Assembly: GCA_948473085.1 (NCBI GenBank)
Contig: CAOKWH010000003.1
Span: 1-64,000, forward strand
DNA length: 64,000 nucleotides
Reading direction: 5' to 3'
DNA from: an uncultured Clostridia bacterium
GTDB taxonomy: Bacteria; Bacillota; Clostridia; Oscillospirales; Ruminococcaceae
Part shown: positions 1 to 7,877 of the stretch, piece after piece
Layout of the letters: every line of letters begins with the position of its first letter
Numbering within the stretch: position 1 is the stretch's first letter
The notes under the pieces: model-generated
Told to the model about the DNA's origin: nothing
The model's input: the letters and a program-made list of their open reading frames with translations, nothing else
Databases searched by the model: none
Program-made: the position numbers and the translations under genes

Positions 1-130
1 ACGGTACTTTGGGAACTGTAAGGGGCAGCGTTTCGATTGTGTCAGCAGACGCATCATAATAATGTTCATCGCTTTTGCCAATATAGCGTTCGTCAAGGGC
101 ACTTTCACTCAAAAAGGGAGCGCATCCCAT
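1..130 (-). CDS. Partial unknown CDS running off the left edge
   Basis: An open frame of 43 codons on the minus strand begins at ATG 130-128 and continues out of the window. The ATG overlaps the stop of a frame of the preceding peptidase remnant (TAATG), the usual arrangement for translational coupling. The visible peptide starts MGCAPFLSESALDER and is rich in Asp, Glu and Thr. No domain is recognised and no Shine-Dalgarno site is visible. It may instead be a further decayed part of the remnant. Confidence 0.35.
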   Translation of the reverse strand, partial: MGCAPFLSESALDERYIGKSDEHYYDASADTIETLPLTVPKVP

Positions 131-529
131 TAACTGGATTTTAGCAATCTGAAGCTATCTATACCCAGCGCAACTGGGTGGTGGTCAAAGACCCCAAGCC
201 CCCGGCAATTGGTGTGGCTGCGCCCGATGTACAAGCCACCAGCGGAGGTCTGCTGAGAAAACGCACAGCTGCCGCAGGCAGTACCACTGCCCGCTTTGCG
301 GGTGGTGAGTTTTGATAAGATTGGCAAGGAGAAAGGGGCGTCCAGGTTCCCCCCGGACGCTCCTGCTTCGGTTTCCTGCCGCCCTGGAGCCAGCAGCGTA
401 TACCGCTCCACTGCCCCCGGTGGTAGAGGTGGTGCCCAATTTATGCCCCAGCACAAAGCGGCGTGTACGCTCATCCAATTCACTGTCAACAAATACAAAG
501 GTGTTGTGTTTTGAACGCTGGTCAGACAT
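130..529 (-). pseudogene. ImmA/IrrE-type metallopeptidase remnant
   Basis: The frame starting at 529 reads MSDQRSKHNTFVFVDSELDE and then RTRRFVLGHKLG. Restoring one G after CAT (near 445) turns HKLGTTS into HEIGHHLYH, the HEXXH zinc site expected after FVLG in ImmA/IrrE peptidases. The next conserved block, LLAPGRQETEA (the E..AN region of the family), lies in a third frame, and a later block beginning RPFLLANLI returns to the first frame. At least three frame changes within 400 bases make this a dead gene. In intact elements such peptidases cleave an ImmR-type XRE repressor; an XRE gene lies about 750 bases away. Confidence 0.65.
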
Positions 530-552
530 AGTTTCTACCTGATTTGGGATAT

Positions 553-576
553 AAAAAGCCGCCCATATAGGGCGGC
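553..576 (-). terminator. Rho-independent terminator of the small membrane ORF
   Basis: GCCGCCC and GGGCGGC form a 7-bp stem with a 5-base loop (558-576), followed on the minus strand by TTTTT. It starts 7 bases past the stop of the 36-residue ORF. Confidence 0.85.
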
Positions 577-582
577 GAAGGA

Positions 583-693
583 TTAGTTTAGCTCAGAATG
601 AATTCGGTGTAGAATGATCCCTATTAGAACAAAGCAGAGAAATAGTTGTGTAAATGAGCAGACAAGGCGAATGGTTTTTGCTGAAATATTCAT
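583..693 (-). CDS. 36-residue single-pass membrane peptide
   Basis: This small gene has every signal of a real one. The ribosome site AAAGGAGGG lies 7 bases before ATG, a promoter (TTGTTA, 17 bp, TATAAT) lies about 90 bases upstream, and an intrinsic terminator follows the stop directly. The peptide begins MNISAKTIRL, continues as a hydrophobic helix (about residues 10-28) and ends in the polar HRIHSELN. Size, single helix and basic flanks resemble type I toxin peptides or small membrane regulators, but no family is recognised. A weak -10-like TAGAAT at 610-615 on the opposite strand could start an antisense RNA; that is only a suggestion. It sits in decayed accessory DNA. Confidence 0.7.
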   Translation of the reverse strand: MNISAKTIRLVCSFTQLFLCFVLIGIILHRIHSELN

Positions 694-783
694 ATTTAAA
701 CCCTCCTTTATTACTATATATAATCAAGTATTCTGATGTGATTATTTTTCAATCCCAATAAAAGGGGAGTGAGCTTTTCCCTA

Positions 784-812
784 ATTATATCAGATTTTAT
801 TATTTATAACAA
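784..812 (-). promoter_or_regulatory. Sigma-A promoter of the small membrane ORF
   Basis: On the minus strand TTGTTA (812-807), a 17-bp spacer and TATAAT (789-784). Predicted start near 777, giving an 84-base 5' leader before the 36-residue ORF. Confidence 0.7.
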
Positions 813-1281
813 CAAGATTTTGCGGGCTGTAAAAAATATGGATACAAATAAATATGTCATGAATACCGGGAAAAGGGCCGCAGTTTTAAGAAATTTTATG
901 AGATAAAATAGAGGATAGGATTAAAACCATATGACCCCTACAAAAGATAAAGAAATAATAAGCAAAGTATATATAAATCCTTTTCTTGAGGTTATTCTGC
1001 TAAATATGGAGGAGTAGATTTCATCGATAAGGGCTCAAGAAAACACTACAAATCAATTCTGCCAATTCTATTAGAACAGTTGGTTCAGTTTGGTCTGGTT
1101 CTTCTAAAGGAATTTGAGGATATATGCTACTGGATAAACAACTATCCCCAAAAACTGCTGAGAGGGGACTGTTTTTCTGCGCTGTTCCGGCAGTTCCTGC
1201 TCACATTGGCTTGATAGGAAAAATGTTATACAATTTCTTTAAGCAGACAAAGTCTGACTACAATTAAAGGAGTTGTTTTAC
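813..1281. other. AT-rich intergenic stretch with possible broken ORFs
   Basis: No intact gene is seen. A 28-codon ORF (931-1017, MTPTKDKEII...) is followed in another frame by a 74-codon stretch without a start (990-1214) that contains LLEQLVQFGLVLLKEFEDI. Together they could be a small gene broken by a frameshift, but they may be chance. The ribosome site of the XRE gene (AAAGGAG) ends the stretch. Confidence 0.3.
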
Positions 1282-1543
1282 ATGGACAATCAAAAAAAAA
1301 CCAGGTAACCGGCATGAAACCATCTACAGGAGGCTGAGGAAAGAGGCGGGATATTCGCAGGAGAAAGCGGCAGAGCTGCTGGATATTGGGCTGCGCACCT
1401 TGCAGTCCTATGAGGAGGGGGAACGCAGCCCCAGCTTTGAAACAGCAGTAAAGATGGCGGACTTATATGGCTGCCCCATCGAACTGCTGGCTGAAGCAGT
1501 CCGGGAGGACTTAAAGAAACAAGCAAAGCACACCATTTTCTAA
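1282..1543 (+). pseudogene. XRE-family HTH regulator, frameshifted at an A9 tract
   Basis: After a good ribosome site (AAAGGAG, 1267-1273) ATG 1282 reads MDNQKKTR and stops. With one A fewer in the nine-A run at 1292-1300 the frame continues to 1543 as an 86-residue protein. It contains a lambda-repressor-like helix-turn-helix (YRRLRKEAGYSQEKAAELL, then IGLRTLQSYEEGERSPS) and a short tail. It has its own terminator and resembles repressors of integrative elements. The shift may be a true inactivating mutation, a sequencing error in the homopolymer, or a slippage switch; the sequence alone cannot decide. Confidence 0.7.
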
Positions 1544-1550
1544 AACAAAA

Positions 1551-1583
1551 ACCAGGGAGAATATTCTCCCTGGTTTCTTTTTT
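1551..1583 (+). terminator. Terminator of the XRE gene
   Basis: Perfect 12-bp inverted repeat ACCAGGGAGAAT/ATTCTCCCTGGT (1551-1574) followed by TTCTTTTTT, 7 bases after the XRE stop. Confidence 0.9.
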
Positions 1584-1596
1584 CTATAGCTTGGAT

Positions 1597-1634
1597 CAAA
1601 AATAATGCGGAGTGCCCTATAAAGACACTCCGCA
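1597..1634 (-). terminator. Terminator of tRNA-Pro
   Basis: GCGGAGTG and CACTCCGC (1607-1614/1626-1633) form an 8-bp stem on the minus strand. It is followed by ATTATTTTT and abuts the encoded CCA end of the tRNA. Confidence 0.85.
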
Positions 1635-1711
1635 TGGTCTGAGTAGCGGGATTCGAACCCACGGCCTCTACCACCCCAAGGTAGCGCGCTACCAATCTGC
1701 GCCATACCCAG
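1635..1711 (-). tRNA. tRNA-Pro (anticodon GGG)
   Basis: A 77-base cloverleaf on the minus strand. Acceptor CTGGGTA pairs with TACTCAG; the anticodon arm is CTACC-TTGGGGT-GGTAG with anticodon GGG; the T arm is GTGGG-TTCGAAT-CCCGC. Discriminator A and CCA are encoded. The decayed element to its left makes it a plausible old integration site, though no duplicated tRNA end was seen in the window. Confidence 0.93.
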
Positions 1712-1875
1712 CCAACGAATGTTATTATATCACGCTGTTTTTAAAATTGCAACACCTATTTTATAATTTACACAATCACACAAAAAATATTGTTTTAAAA
1801 TCATTAAAATGAAGATTTTGCACAAAATACTACCGGGTTTTTACAGCTTCTGCCCATAGGGCAGACCGTTTTTCA

Positions 1876-1904
1876 TTGACAGCACGCAACAGGGTTGCTA
1901 TACT
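1876..1904 (+). promoter_or_regulatory. Promoter of birA
   Basis: Consensus TTGACA (1876-1881), 17-bp spacer, TATACT (1899-1904). A small TCTGCCC/GGGCAGA hairpin with a T run lies just upstream (1849-1873). Confidence 0.8.
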
Positions 1905-1934
1905 CAGTTTTAAAAAAGAACAAGGAGAGAATAG

Positions 1935-2756
1935 ATGCAGAAAGAGCTTTGTCCGGTCAATAAACGGGAGAACAACCAGGATAAATATCGGTATCAGGGG
2001 CTAACCGACCTCACCGGAGTGCCGGTATATTTGTTTGATACAACTTCTTCTACCAATGATGTGGCGAAACAGTTGCTGTCCCAGGGCCAACGAGGGCCTT
2101 TGCTGGTATTGGCCGATTCCCAGACTGCGGGGCGGGGCCGGCTGGGGCGGCAGTTTGCCTCACCAAGCGGTACAGGTATTTATATGAGCATTTTGCTCAC
2201 CGACCAGCGGATTTTGCAGCATGCCAGCCAGATTACAGCGGCGGTTTCGGTGTTGGTAGTGGAAGCCATCCAGCAGGTTACCGGTGTACAAACCCAAATC
2301 AAGTGGATTAACGATATTTATTTGGAGGGTAAAAAGCTCTGTGGTATTTTAACCGAAGCGGTGGCAGGGCAGAGTGGTGTTCATGGAGCTGTTATTGGGA
2401 TTGGTATCAATTTTCGCACCCAGCTCGCTCTATTGCCGCCAGATGTAGCCAGAACGGCTGCTACTTTGGCAGATTATCTGCCGGATGGTGTAATGCGCAG
2501 TGATTTAGTTGGCTGCATCACCCGAAAAATAACGGAGGAATTGGCCGACCGACTGGAACAGCGTACCTTTTTGCCGGACTATCGGAGATGGAGCTGTGTA
2601 TTGGGGCGGCAGGTGATGGTTCACCCTGCGGGGGGAGAAGCGTTCCCTGCCTTGGCGGAGGAAATAGACGATGAAGCAGCGCTGATTGTCCGCACTGCTG
2701 CGGGAAGGCAGCGCCTTTCTACAGGGGAGATTAGCATCCGCTTTGTGGAAGATTAA
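1935..2756 (+). CDS. birA: Biotin--[acetyl-CoA-carboxylase] ligase
   Basis: 273 residues. The enzyme makes biotinyl-AMP and transfers biotin to the lysine of biotin carboxyl carrier domains. Visible family signatures are the SSTN substrate motif (38-41), the GRGRLGR biotin/ATP loop (66-72), KWINDIY and KKLCGIL in the central domain, and a small C-terminal SH3-like domain. There is no N-terminal winged helix before residue 30, so this is the single-function class, not a BirA repressor. Start chosen from AAGGAGAG 9 bases upstream. It has its own promoter and appears monocistronic, because the MFS gene has a separate promoter. Confidence 0.93.
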   Translation: MQKELCPVNKRENNQDKYRYQGLTDLTGVPVYLFDTTSSTNDVAKQLLSQGQRGPLLVLADSQTAGRGRLGRQFASPSGTGIYMSILLTDQRILQHASQITAAVSVLVVEAIQQVTGVQTQIKWINDIYLEGKKLCGILTEAVAGQSGVHGAVIGIGINFRTQLALLPPDVARTAATLADYLPDGVMRSDLVGCITRKITEELADRLEQRTFLPDYRRWSCVLGRQVMVHPAGGEAFPALAEEIDDEAALIVRTAAGRQRLSTGEISIRFVED

Positions 2757-2789
2757 ATAAAAAAGGTAAGGGACAATTGGTAGGGACTG

Positions 2790-2818
2790 TTGAAATCTTT
2801 TTTCCAAAGTGCTATGAT
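2790..2818 (+). promoter_or_regulatory. Promoter of the MFS gene
   Basis: TTGAAA (2790-2795), 17-bp spacer, TATGAT (2813-2818). An inverted repeat GGAACAA/TTGTTCC (2868-2874/2892-2898) lies in the roughly 105-base leader and could form a hairpin or bind a regulator. Confidence 0.7.
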
Positions 2819-2930
2819 TCATTTTGAAATAAAATGAGACAAGCTGCATGATTTGTCCAATCCGCAAGGAACAATTGATGAACCAGTTGGTTTGTTCCAG
2901 GGGGCAGATGGTGCAAAGGAAGGGGATTAC

Positions 2931-4184
2931 ATGTCAAACGAGAAAAAAGGGATTCATTATGGGTGGGTTATTGTTGCCTCCTGTTTTGTGATTATGTGTT
3001 TTGCTCTCTGTCTGGTTATGAACTGCCTGGGCCTGTTTGTAAAGCCGGTTACTGAGGATTTAGGAATGAGCCGTCAGGCATTTTCCATGAACTCCACGAT
3101 GACTTCCATTGCTATGATGGCGGTTTCCTTCTTTTCTGGTAAAATTTTTGGCGGCGCCAACCAGAAAAATATGAAAAAAATTATGATGGTTGCTGCTGTG
3201 GGCATTAGTGTCAGCTATGCGCTCTATTCCATTGCCAGCACCCCAGCTGTATTTTATGGCATTTCATTGCTGGTGGGTATGTTTTTAGCCCTGATAGCTC
3301 AGGTGCCCTGTTCCATGCTCATCAACAACTGGTTCAGCGCAAAAAAAGGCTTGGCTATGGGCATTGTATTTATGGGCAGCGGTGTAGGAGGAGTCATCCT
3401 TAACCCCATTATCAGCACGCTGATGGGGCGTGTTGGCTGGAGAATGACCTATTTAATTATGGGTGGCGTCATGTTTGCGGCCATTGTGCCCTGTATTTTC
3501 CTGCTCATTCGGGTTAATCCGGAGGATATGGGCCTAACGCCCTATGGCGGCAGCCCGGCAGCAGTGGGAGAAAACGAAGCGGAGGCCACCGGAATGACCT
3601 TGAGTGAGGCAAAAGGCGATCTGCGCTTTTGGATGCTGCTGCTCTCGGTTGTTATGATTACCGGGGCCTGTGTTTCGGTGGTACAGCAGCTGGCCTCCTA
3701 CATCAGCGATATTGGGTACAGCTATGAGGTTTCGGCCCTGGTTAGCTCGGCCAGCCTGGGGCTGATGGCGTTGGGTAAGCTGGCGGTTGGCAGCATGTAT
3801 GATAAACTGGGTGTCAAGCGCTCCACCGTTATCTGTATGCTTTGTGGCATTTTTGGCATTGGCCTGCTCTCCCTTGCCGAGTCGGGCGTCCAGTTTATAG
3901 GCGTATTCCTGGTGCTGTTTGCTGTGGGGTGTGCCATTACCACTGTGGCCTATCCCATTATTACTACCTATTTGTTTGGCAGCAGGGATTACGGCAGTAT
4001 CTACGGTATTGTCAATGTGGCAAATTCGGTGGGTACAGCCATCGGGTCTCCCATAGCCGCCGCTATCTTTGACAGCCAGGGCAGCTATATTCCCGCCTGG
4101 TATTTGGATGTTGGCCTGTTCTGCGCCGCGCTGGTGGTGCTCATGGTTATGTTTAGCAAAAAGCCAGTGACTTCTGCCAACTAA
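2931..4184 (+). CDS. MFS transporter, oxalate/formate antiporter-like (OFA) family
   Basis: 417 residues with 12 predicted membrane segments in two halves joined by a cytoplasmic loop around residues 200-225. The N-terminal HYGWVIVASC and the GLFVKPVTEDLGMSRQAF loop are typical of OFA-type monocarboxylate carriers. The substrate cannot be read from sequence; a small carboxylate exchanged across the membrane is the usual family role. An upstream ATG at 2853 exists, but AAGGAAGGGG directly before 2931 marks the likely start. A terminator follows the stop. Confidence 0.85.
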   Translation: MSNEKKGIHYGWVIVASCFVIMCFALCLVMNCLGLFVKPVTEDLGMSRQAFSMNSTMTSIAMMAVSFFSGKIFGGANQKNMKKIMMVAAVGISVSYALYSIASTPAVFYGISLLVGMFLALIAQVPCSMLINNWFSAKKGLAMGIVFMGSGVGGVILNPIISTLMGRVGWRMTYLIMGGVMFAAIVPCIFLLIRVNPEDMGLTPYGGSPAAVGENEAEATGMTLSEAKGDLRFWMLLLSVVMITGACVSVVQQLASYISDIGYSYEVSALVSSASLGLMALGKLAVGSMYDKLGVKRSTVICMLCGIFGIGLLSLAESGVQFIGVFLVLFAVGCAITTVAYPIITTYLFGSRDYGSIYGIVNVANSVGTAIGSPIAAAIFDSQGSYIPAWYLDVGLFCAALVVLMVMFSKKPVTSAN

Positions 4185-4200
4185 TCTTCAATCTTTTTAT

Positions 4201-4238
4201 CAGCTGCTTCCTGTTTGGGAGGCAGCTGTTTATTTTTG
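4201..4238 (+). terminator. Terminator of the MFS gene
   Basis: CAGCTGC and GCAGCTG (4201-4207/4222-4228) pair, followed by TTTATTTTTG. Confidence 0.85.
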
Positions 4239-4280
4239 TTCTCAGTTTTCCGGCGGCATTTTGGCCAGGAAAGGGGCATA

Positions 4281-4323
4281 AACTGTTAAAACAGTTGCAC
4301 CGTGCGTCGAAATATAGTATCAT
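4281..4323 (+). promoter_or_regulatory. Promoter with overlapping palindrome, PASTA pseudokinase gene
   Basis: TTGCAC (4295-4300), 17-bp spacer, TATCAT (4318-4323). The inverted repeat AACTGTT-AA-AACAGTT (4281-4296) overlaps the first two bases of the -35 box, a position suited to a repressor or activator. The start would lie about 150 bases before the gene. Confidence 0.6.
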
Positions 4324-4479
4324 AAAAAACAGACTGAACGCTTTTGCTGCCGGGGCCTTTTCCCAGCAGTATTTTCCTGCCAGCAAAGCAGGCCGTTGGT
4401 AGTTGTGAGAATAACCGGCACTTGGCCGGTGTGGGCCTGGGCTGGATGGCTGCAATTTATTGATAAAAGGAGGGCATGT

Positions 4480-6153
4480 ATGTCTCAGCAGAGATGCCCC
4501 TATTGCCTGAATATAAGTGAAAGTAACAGATGCCCGCACTGTCAGGGGGAGCGGGATGCCGCAGCGGCAGAGAATACCCTGCTCCGGGCCAGGCCCATTG
4601 GCACTGTACTATCGGAGCGCTACCAGCTTGGCCGGGCGGTGTCCGGCACAGCGGAGAGCATCTGCTATATTGCCTATGATATACAGCAGAATAACCGGGT
4701 AGAAGTGCATGAGTATTTCCCCAGGGGCTTGTGCAGCAGGGGGGAGGATGGCAGCGTTATAGTGGCAGAAGAAAAGCTGCTGCCCTATAAATCGTTGATG
4801 TTTGATTTTACAGACATGTACAAAGCTGTGGCCGAATGTGAAACCAGCGGCTTGACCAAGGTGCAGGAAATTTTTCTGGCAGAAGCGACAGCTTATGCGG
4901 TAACCGACCTGTATGATCTGCCTACTTTGGAGCGCTATGTCCGGGAAAATGGTGCTTTATCAGTGATTGAGGCCAAAAAGATTATACTGCAGCTCTGTTC
5001 TGCACTGGCGCCGCTGCATCGGATGGGGCTGATTCATGGTGGTATCTGTCCCGGCAATATTTTGGTGGATGATACATCAAATATCCGCCTTATCGGCTTT
5101 GCTACCCTGTCGTTGCGCACATTGGGCAGCGGAATTGAGGCGGAGTTATATCCTGGTTTTTCGGCGCCGGAGCAGTATACGGCCAATCAGTGGCAGGGCA
5201 GCTGGACCGATGTCTATTCCATTGGCGCAGTGGCCTACTATATGCTCACCGGCAGCTATCTGCCAAACGCTTTGGACCGCACCGGCAGCGGGTTGGCCTG
5301 GAACTACAGTGCCGGCCGGACAATTCCTGGCAATATCCGCACCACCGTGGAACATGCCCTGAATGTGGAGGAAGAACGCCGGATTCAAAGTATCGAAGAA
5401 TTTTCTGCCGGTATCCTCCAGTCCCAGCAGGGGGATACCTCGGTATTTTCCATCCGGGCCAACGAGGCGCTAATTTTGGATGGAGAAACCCGGGTAATTG
5501 GCAAAAAAATGGAGAATGGGACGAAAGTACTGCCCGACCGGGAGGAGGAACCAGGCCAAACACATTCCCGGGGCTGGATGGCGCTGCTGGCCATGCTGTT
5601 TCTGTTGGGCTGTGCGGGTTTGGCTGTGTTGTGCAGTGGGATGATTGATGGCACCAGTTTGAACTGGGGCGCAATGTTTGGCCAGGAGAAGGAGCAGTAT
5701 ATCCAGTTCCCTGAGCCCAACTATGTCCCCTCGCTGGAGGGCCGGCATATTGATACGATTGTTGCCAACGAGGAATGGAACGAGCAGTTCCAGTTCAGTG
5801 TCCGCTATACTTATGATGATAATACTCCGGAGGGTATTGTCATCCATCAAGGGCCGGAAGCCGGTGTTAAAATGATAAACCGGGGCACCATTATCCTCAC
5901 TGTCAGCAAGGGCGCTCAAAATGTACCTATGCCCAATATTGTGGGAAGCCGGATTGACTTTGCCTTCACCACCTTAACTGAAATGGGTATTCGGTATATT
6001 GTCATCGAATCCACCGAGTATCCGGAGGGCATTGTGGGCAGCACCAGCGTGCCGGAGGGGCAAACGGTGGACCGGGTGAAGGATGTCATCTATGTCACCA
6101 TTGGCCAGCACGAAGTAAAATCCTCTTTGGAGGAAGATCCAGACGAAGAATAG
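4480..6153 (+). CDS. Zinc-ribbon/protein-kinase-like/PASTA membrane protein, probable pseudokinase
   Basis: 557 residues. Order: CPYC...CPHC zinc ribbon (6-21); Ser/Thr-kinase-like domain (about 45-312); one membrane helix (about 366-386); two extracellular PASTA repeats (about 412-478 and 480-543) that in this family bind peptidoglycan fragments. The fold is recognisable from EYFPRGL, GFSAPEQY and DVYSIGAV. The catalytic set is altered: the VAIK lysine position is H77 (VEVHEYFP), HRD is HGG (186-188) and DFG is GFA (206-208); only N193 remains. The glycine loop is also poor. It is therefore likely a non-catalytic cell-wall sensor or scaffold. Start 4480 follows AAAGGAGGG. It lies just upstream of a penicillin-binding protein gene, which fits a cell-wall role. 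Confidence 0.85.
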   Translation: MSQQRCPYCLNISESNRCPHCQGERDAAAAENTLLRARPIGTVLSERYQLGRAVSGTAESICYIAYDIQQNNRVEVHEYFPRGLCSRGEDGSVIVAEEKLLPYKSLMFDFTDMYKAVAECETSGLTKVQEIFLAEATAYAVTDLYDLPTLERYVRENGALSVIEAKKIILQLCSALAPLHRMGLIHGGICPGNILVDDTSNIRLIGFATLSLRTLGSGIEAELYPGFSAPEQYTANQWQGSWTDVYSIGAVAYYMLTGSYLPNALDRTGSGLAWNYSAGRTIPGNIRTTVEHALNVEEERRIQSIEEFSAGILQSQQGDTSVFSIRANEALILDGETRVIGKKMENGTKVLPDREEEPGQTHSRGWMALLAMLFLLGCAGLAVLCSGMIDGTSLNWGAMFGQEKEQYIQFPEPNYVPSLEGRHIDTIVANEEWNEQFQFSVRYTYDDNTPEGIVIHQGPEAGVKMINRGTIILTVSKGAQNVPMPNIVGSRIDFAFTTLTEMGIRYIVIESTEYPEGIVGSTSVPEGQTVDRVKDVIYVTIGQHEVKSSLEEDPDEE

Positions 6154-6161
6154 AAGAGAAA

Positions 6162-6197
6162 GGGGTTCCCAGACGATAGAGCTGGGAACCCCTTTTT
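6162..6197 (+). terminator. Terminator after the pseudokinase gene
   Basis: 10-bp stem GGGGTTCCCA/TGGGAACCCC (6162-6171/6183-6192), then TTTTT. Confidence 0.9.
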
Positions 6198-6267
6198 GGT
6201 TTATAGCGGCATAACCCTTAGTCTGCCTGTCCATACTATTGTGAAAAGAAATGGAGGTGGATGCAGT

Positions 6268-7875
6268 TTGGAAAGACGCAGCACAGGGGTGTTTGCCTGC
6301 CTGATGTTCCTGTTTATGGTGCTGGTGCTGCGGGTGTTTGTACTATCCCGTTCGGCCTATTACGCGGCGGCAGCCGGCAGCCAAAGCAGTTATCTGCTGG
6401 AGGTGGACCGTAGCCGGGGCATGATTTACGACTGTAATATGAAGCCGATGGTGGCCACCGAAACCCGATACAAGGCGGCGGTTGCCCCTTCTGCCCAGGC
6501 GGCAGGAGCGCTATATTATGCCCTGGAGGAGGGGCAAAAGGAATATGCCACCCGCTGCTTGGCCGCCCAGCGCCCCTTTGTCATTGAGGTTGAGCAGCCG
6601 CAGATTTTTGCAAAGGGGGTGGATGTGTTCCCGGTGCAGGTGCGCGCCGGTGCAGAGCAGCTGGCTGTGCATCTGGTGGGCTATCTGGATGCAGAGGGCA
6701 ATGGAGTGGCCGGCATCGAGCTGGCCTGTAACGACTACCTCAAGCGCTGCGGCGGCAGCCTTAGTGTGCGCTATGTCACCGATACATTGGGCCAGGCACT
6801 GGACACAGCCGCGCCGGAAAAGGTGAGCGACCACTATGGCGAAAAGGGCGGCGTGGTTACCACCATTGACAGCGATATTCAGCGCATTGCCGAGCAGGCC
6901 GCCGCCCGGTATTTTGAAAGAGGGGCGGTGGTGGTGCTGGATGTACACACCGGGGAGATTCGGGCAATGGCCAGCCTGCCCACCTATGACCCGGGAAAGG
7001 TGGCAGACTATTTGGAGGATGAAAGCTCCCCAATGATTAACCGGGCATTGTGGCCGTACAGTGTTGGCTCCACCTTCAAGGTGCTGGTGGCCGCCACGGC
7101 GATTGAGCAGGGGTATATATCCCACACCAACGACTGCCCAGGCTATGTGCAGGTTGGCGATACCATCTTTCGCTGTCACAACCTGGCGGGACATGGGCTG
7201 GTAAATATGACCCAGGCGTTGGAAAAATCCTGTAACCCCTACTTCGTTTCGCTTATTATGAAAACAGGCGGGGAATCGGTGGCCTATAAGGCATCGGTTA
7301 TCGGCTTTGGCAGTCCGTTGGAACTGGCAGATGGTATTGTTGCTTCGGCTGGCCGGCTGCCCACCTATGAGGAGCTGGCAATCCCCGGCCAAACAGCCAA
7401 TTTTGGCTTTGGGCAGGGGTATCTAACTGCTACACCTCTCCAAGTGGCCCAGCTGATGGCCACCATAGCCAACGATGGCGCTGCTGTTACCCCTAAGCTA
7501 ATTGCCGGTTACACCCAGGATGGGGTGAATATATCCGAATATACCCCCACCTATGCTCCTAAGCAGGTGGTAAGCCAATATGCCGCCCTGCAGGTGCAGC
7601 GGATGATGGTATCGGTGGTGGAGCAAGGCAGCGGCCAGAAGGCCAAGCCGGAAACACTGGGCGCTGGCGGCAAAACAGCGTCGGCCCAAACCGGCACCTA
7701 CGATGCCGAGGGGAAAGAGATTGTCCACGCCTGGTTTGGCGGCTTTTATCCGGCGGACGACCCGCAATATGCTATTGTAGTGCTGGCTGAAGGAATGGAA
7801 AGCGGCGGCGACTATGCCGCCCCGGTATTTAAGGAAATCTGTGATGGCATTGCCGCACAGGGAAAGGTAGGATAA
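6268..7875 (+). CDS. Class B penicillin-binding protein (transpeptidase)
   Basis: 535 residues from a TTG start placed 8 bases after GGAGGTGG. One N-terminal membrane helix (about 7-27), a dimerisation region containing SRGMIYDCN, then the transpeptidase domain. Catalytic motifs: S268-TFK, S321-CN and K469-TA in GGKTASAQTG, where KTG is usual. It should cross-link peptide stems of peptidoglycan outside the membrane, as FtsI/PBP2/SpoVD relatives do. No C-terminal PASTA domain. Located between the PASTA pseudokinase and a small HMA-like gene (2-base gap), with no shape or division partner nearby, so its exact role (elongation, division or spore wall) is open. Confidence 0.88.
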   Translation: MERRSTGVFACLMFLFMVLVLRVFVLSRSAYYAAAAGSQSSYLLEVDRSRGMIYDCNMKPMVATETRYKAAVAPSAQAAGALYYALEEGQKEYATRCLAAQRPFVIEVEQPQIFAKGVDVFPVQVRAGAEQLAVHLVGYLDAEGNGVAGIELACNDYLKRCGGSLSVRYVTDTLGQALDTAAPEKVSDHYGEKGGVVTTIDSDIQRIAEQAAARYFERGAVVVLDVHTGEIRAMASLPTYDPGKVADYLEDESSPMINRALWPYSVGSTFKVLVAATAIEQGYISHTNDCPGYVQVGDTIFRCHNLAGHGLVNMTQALEKSCNPYFVSLIMKTGGESVAYKASVIGFGSPLELADGIVASAGRLPTYEELAIPGQTANFGFGQGYLTATPLQVAQLMATIANDGAAVTPKLIAGYTQDGVNISEYTPTYAPKQVVSQYAALQVQRMMVSVVEQGSGQKAKPETLGAGGKTASAQTGTYDAEGKEIVHAWFGGFYPADDPQYAIVVLAEGMESGGDYAAPVFKEICDGIAAQGKVG

Positions 7876-7877
7876 AA

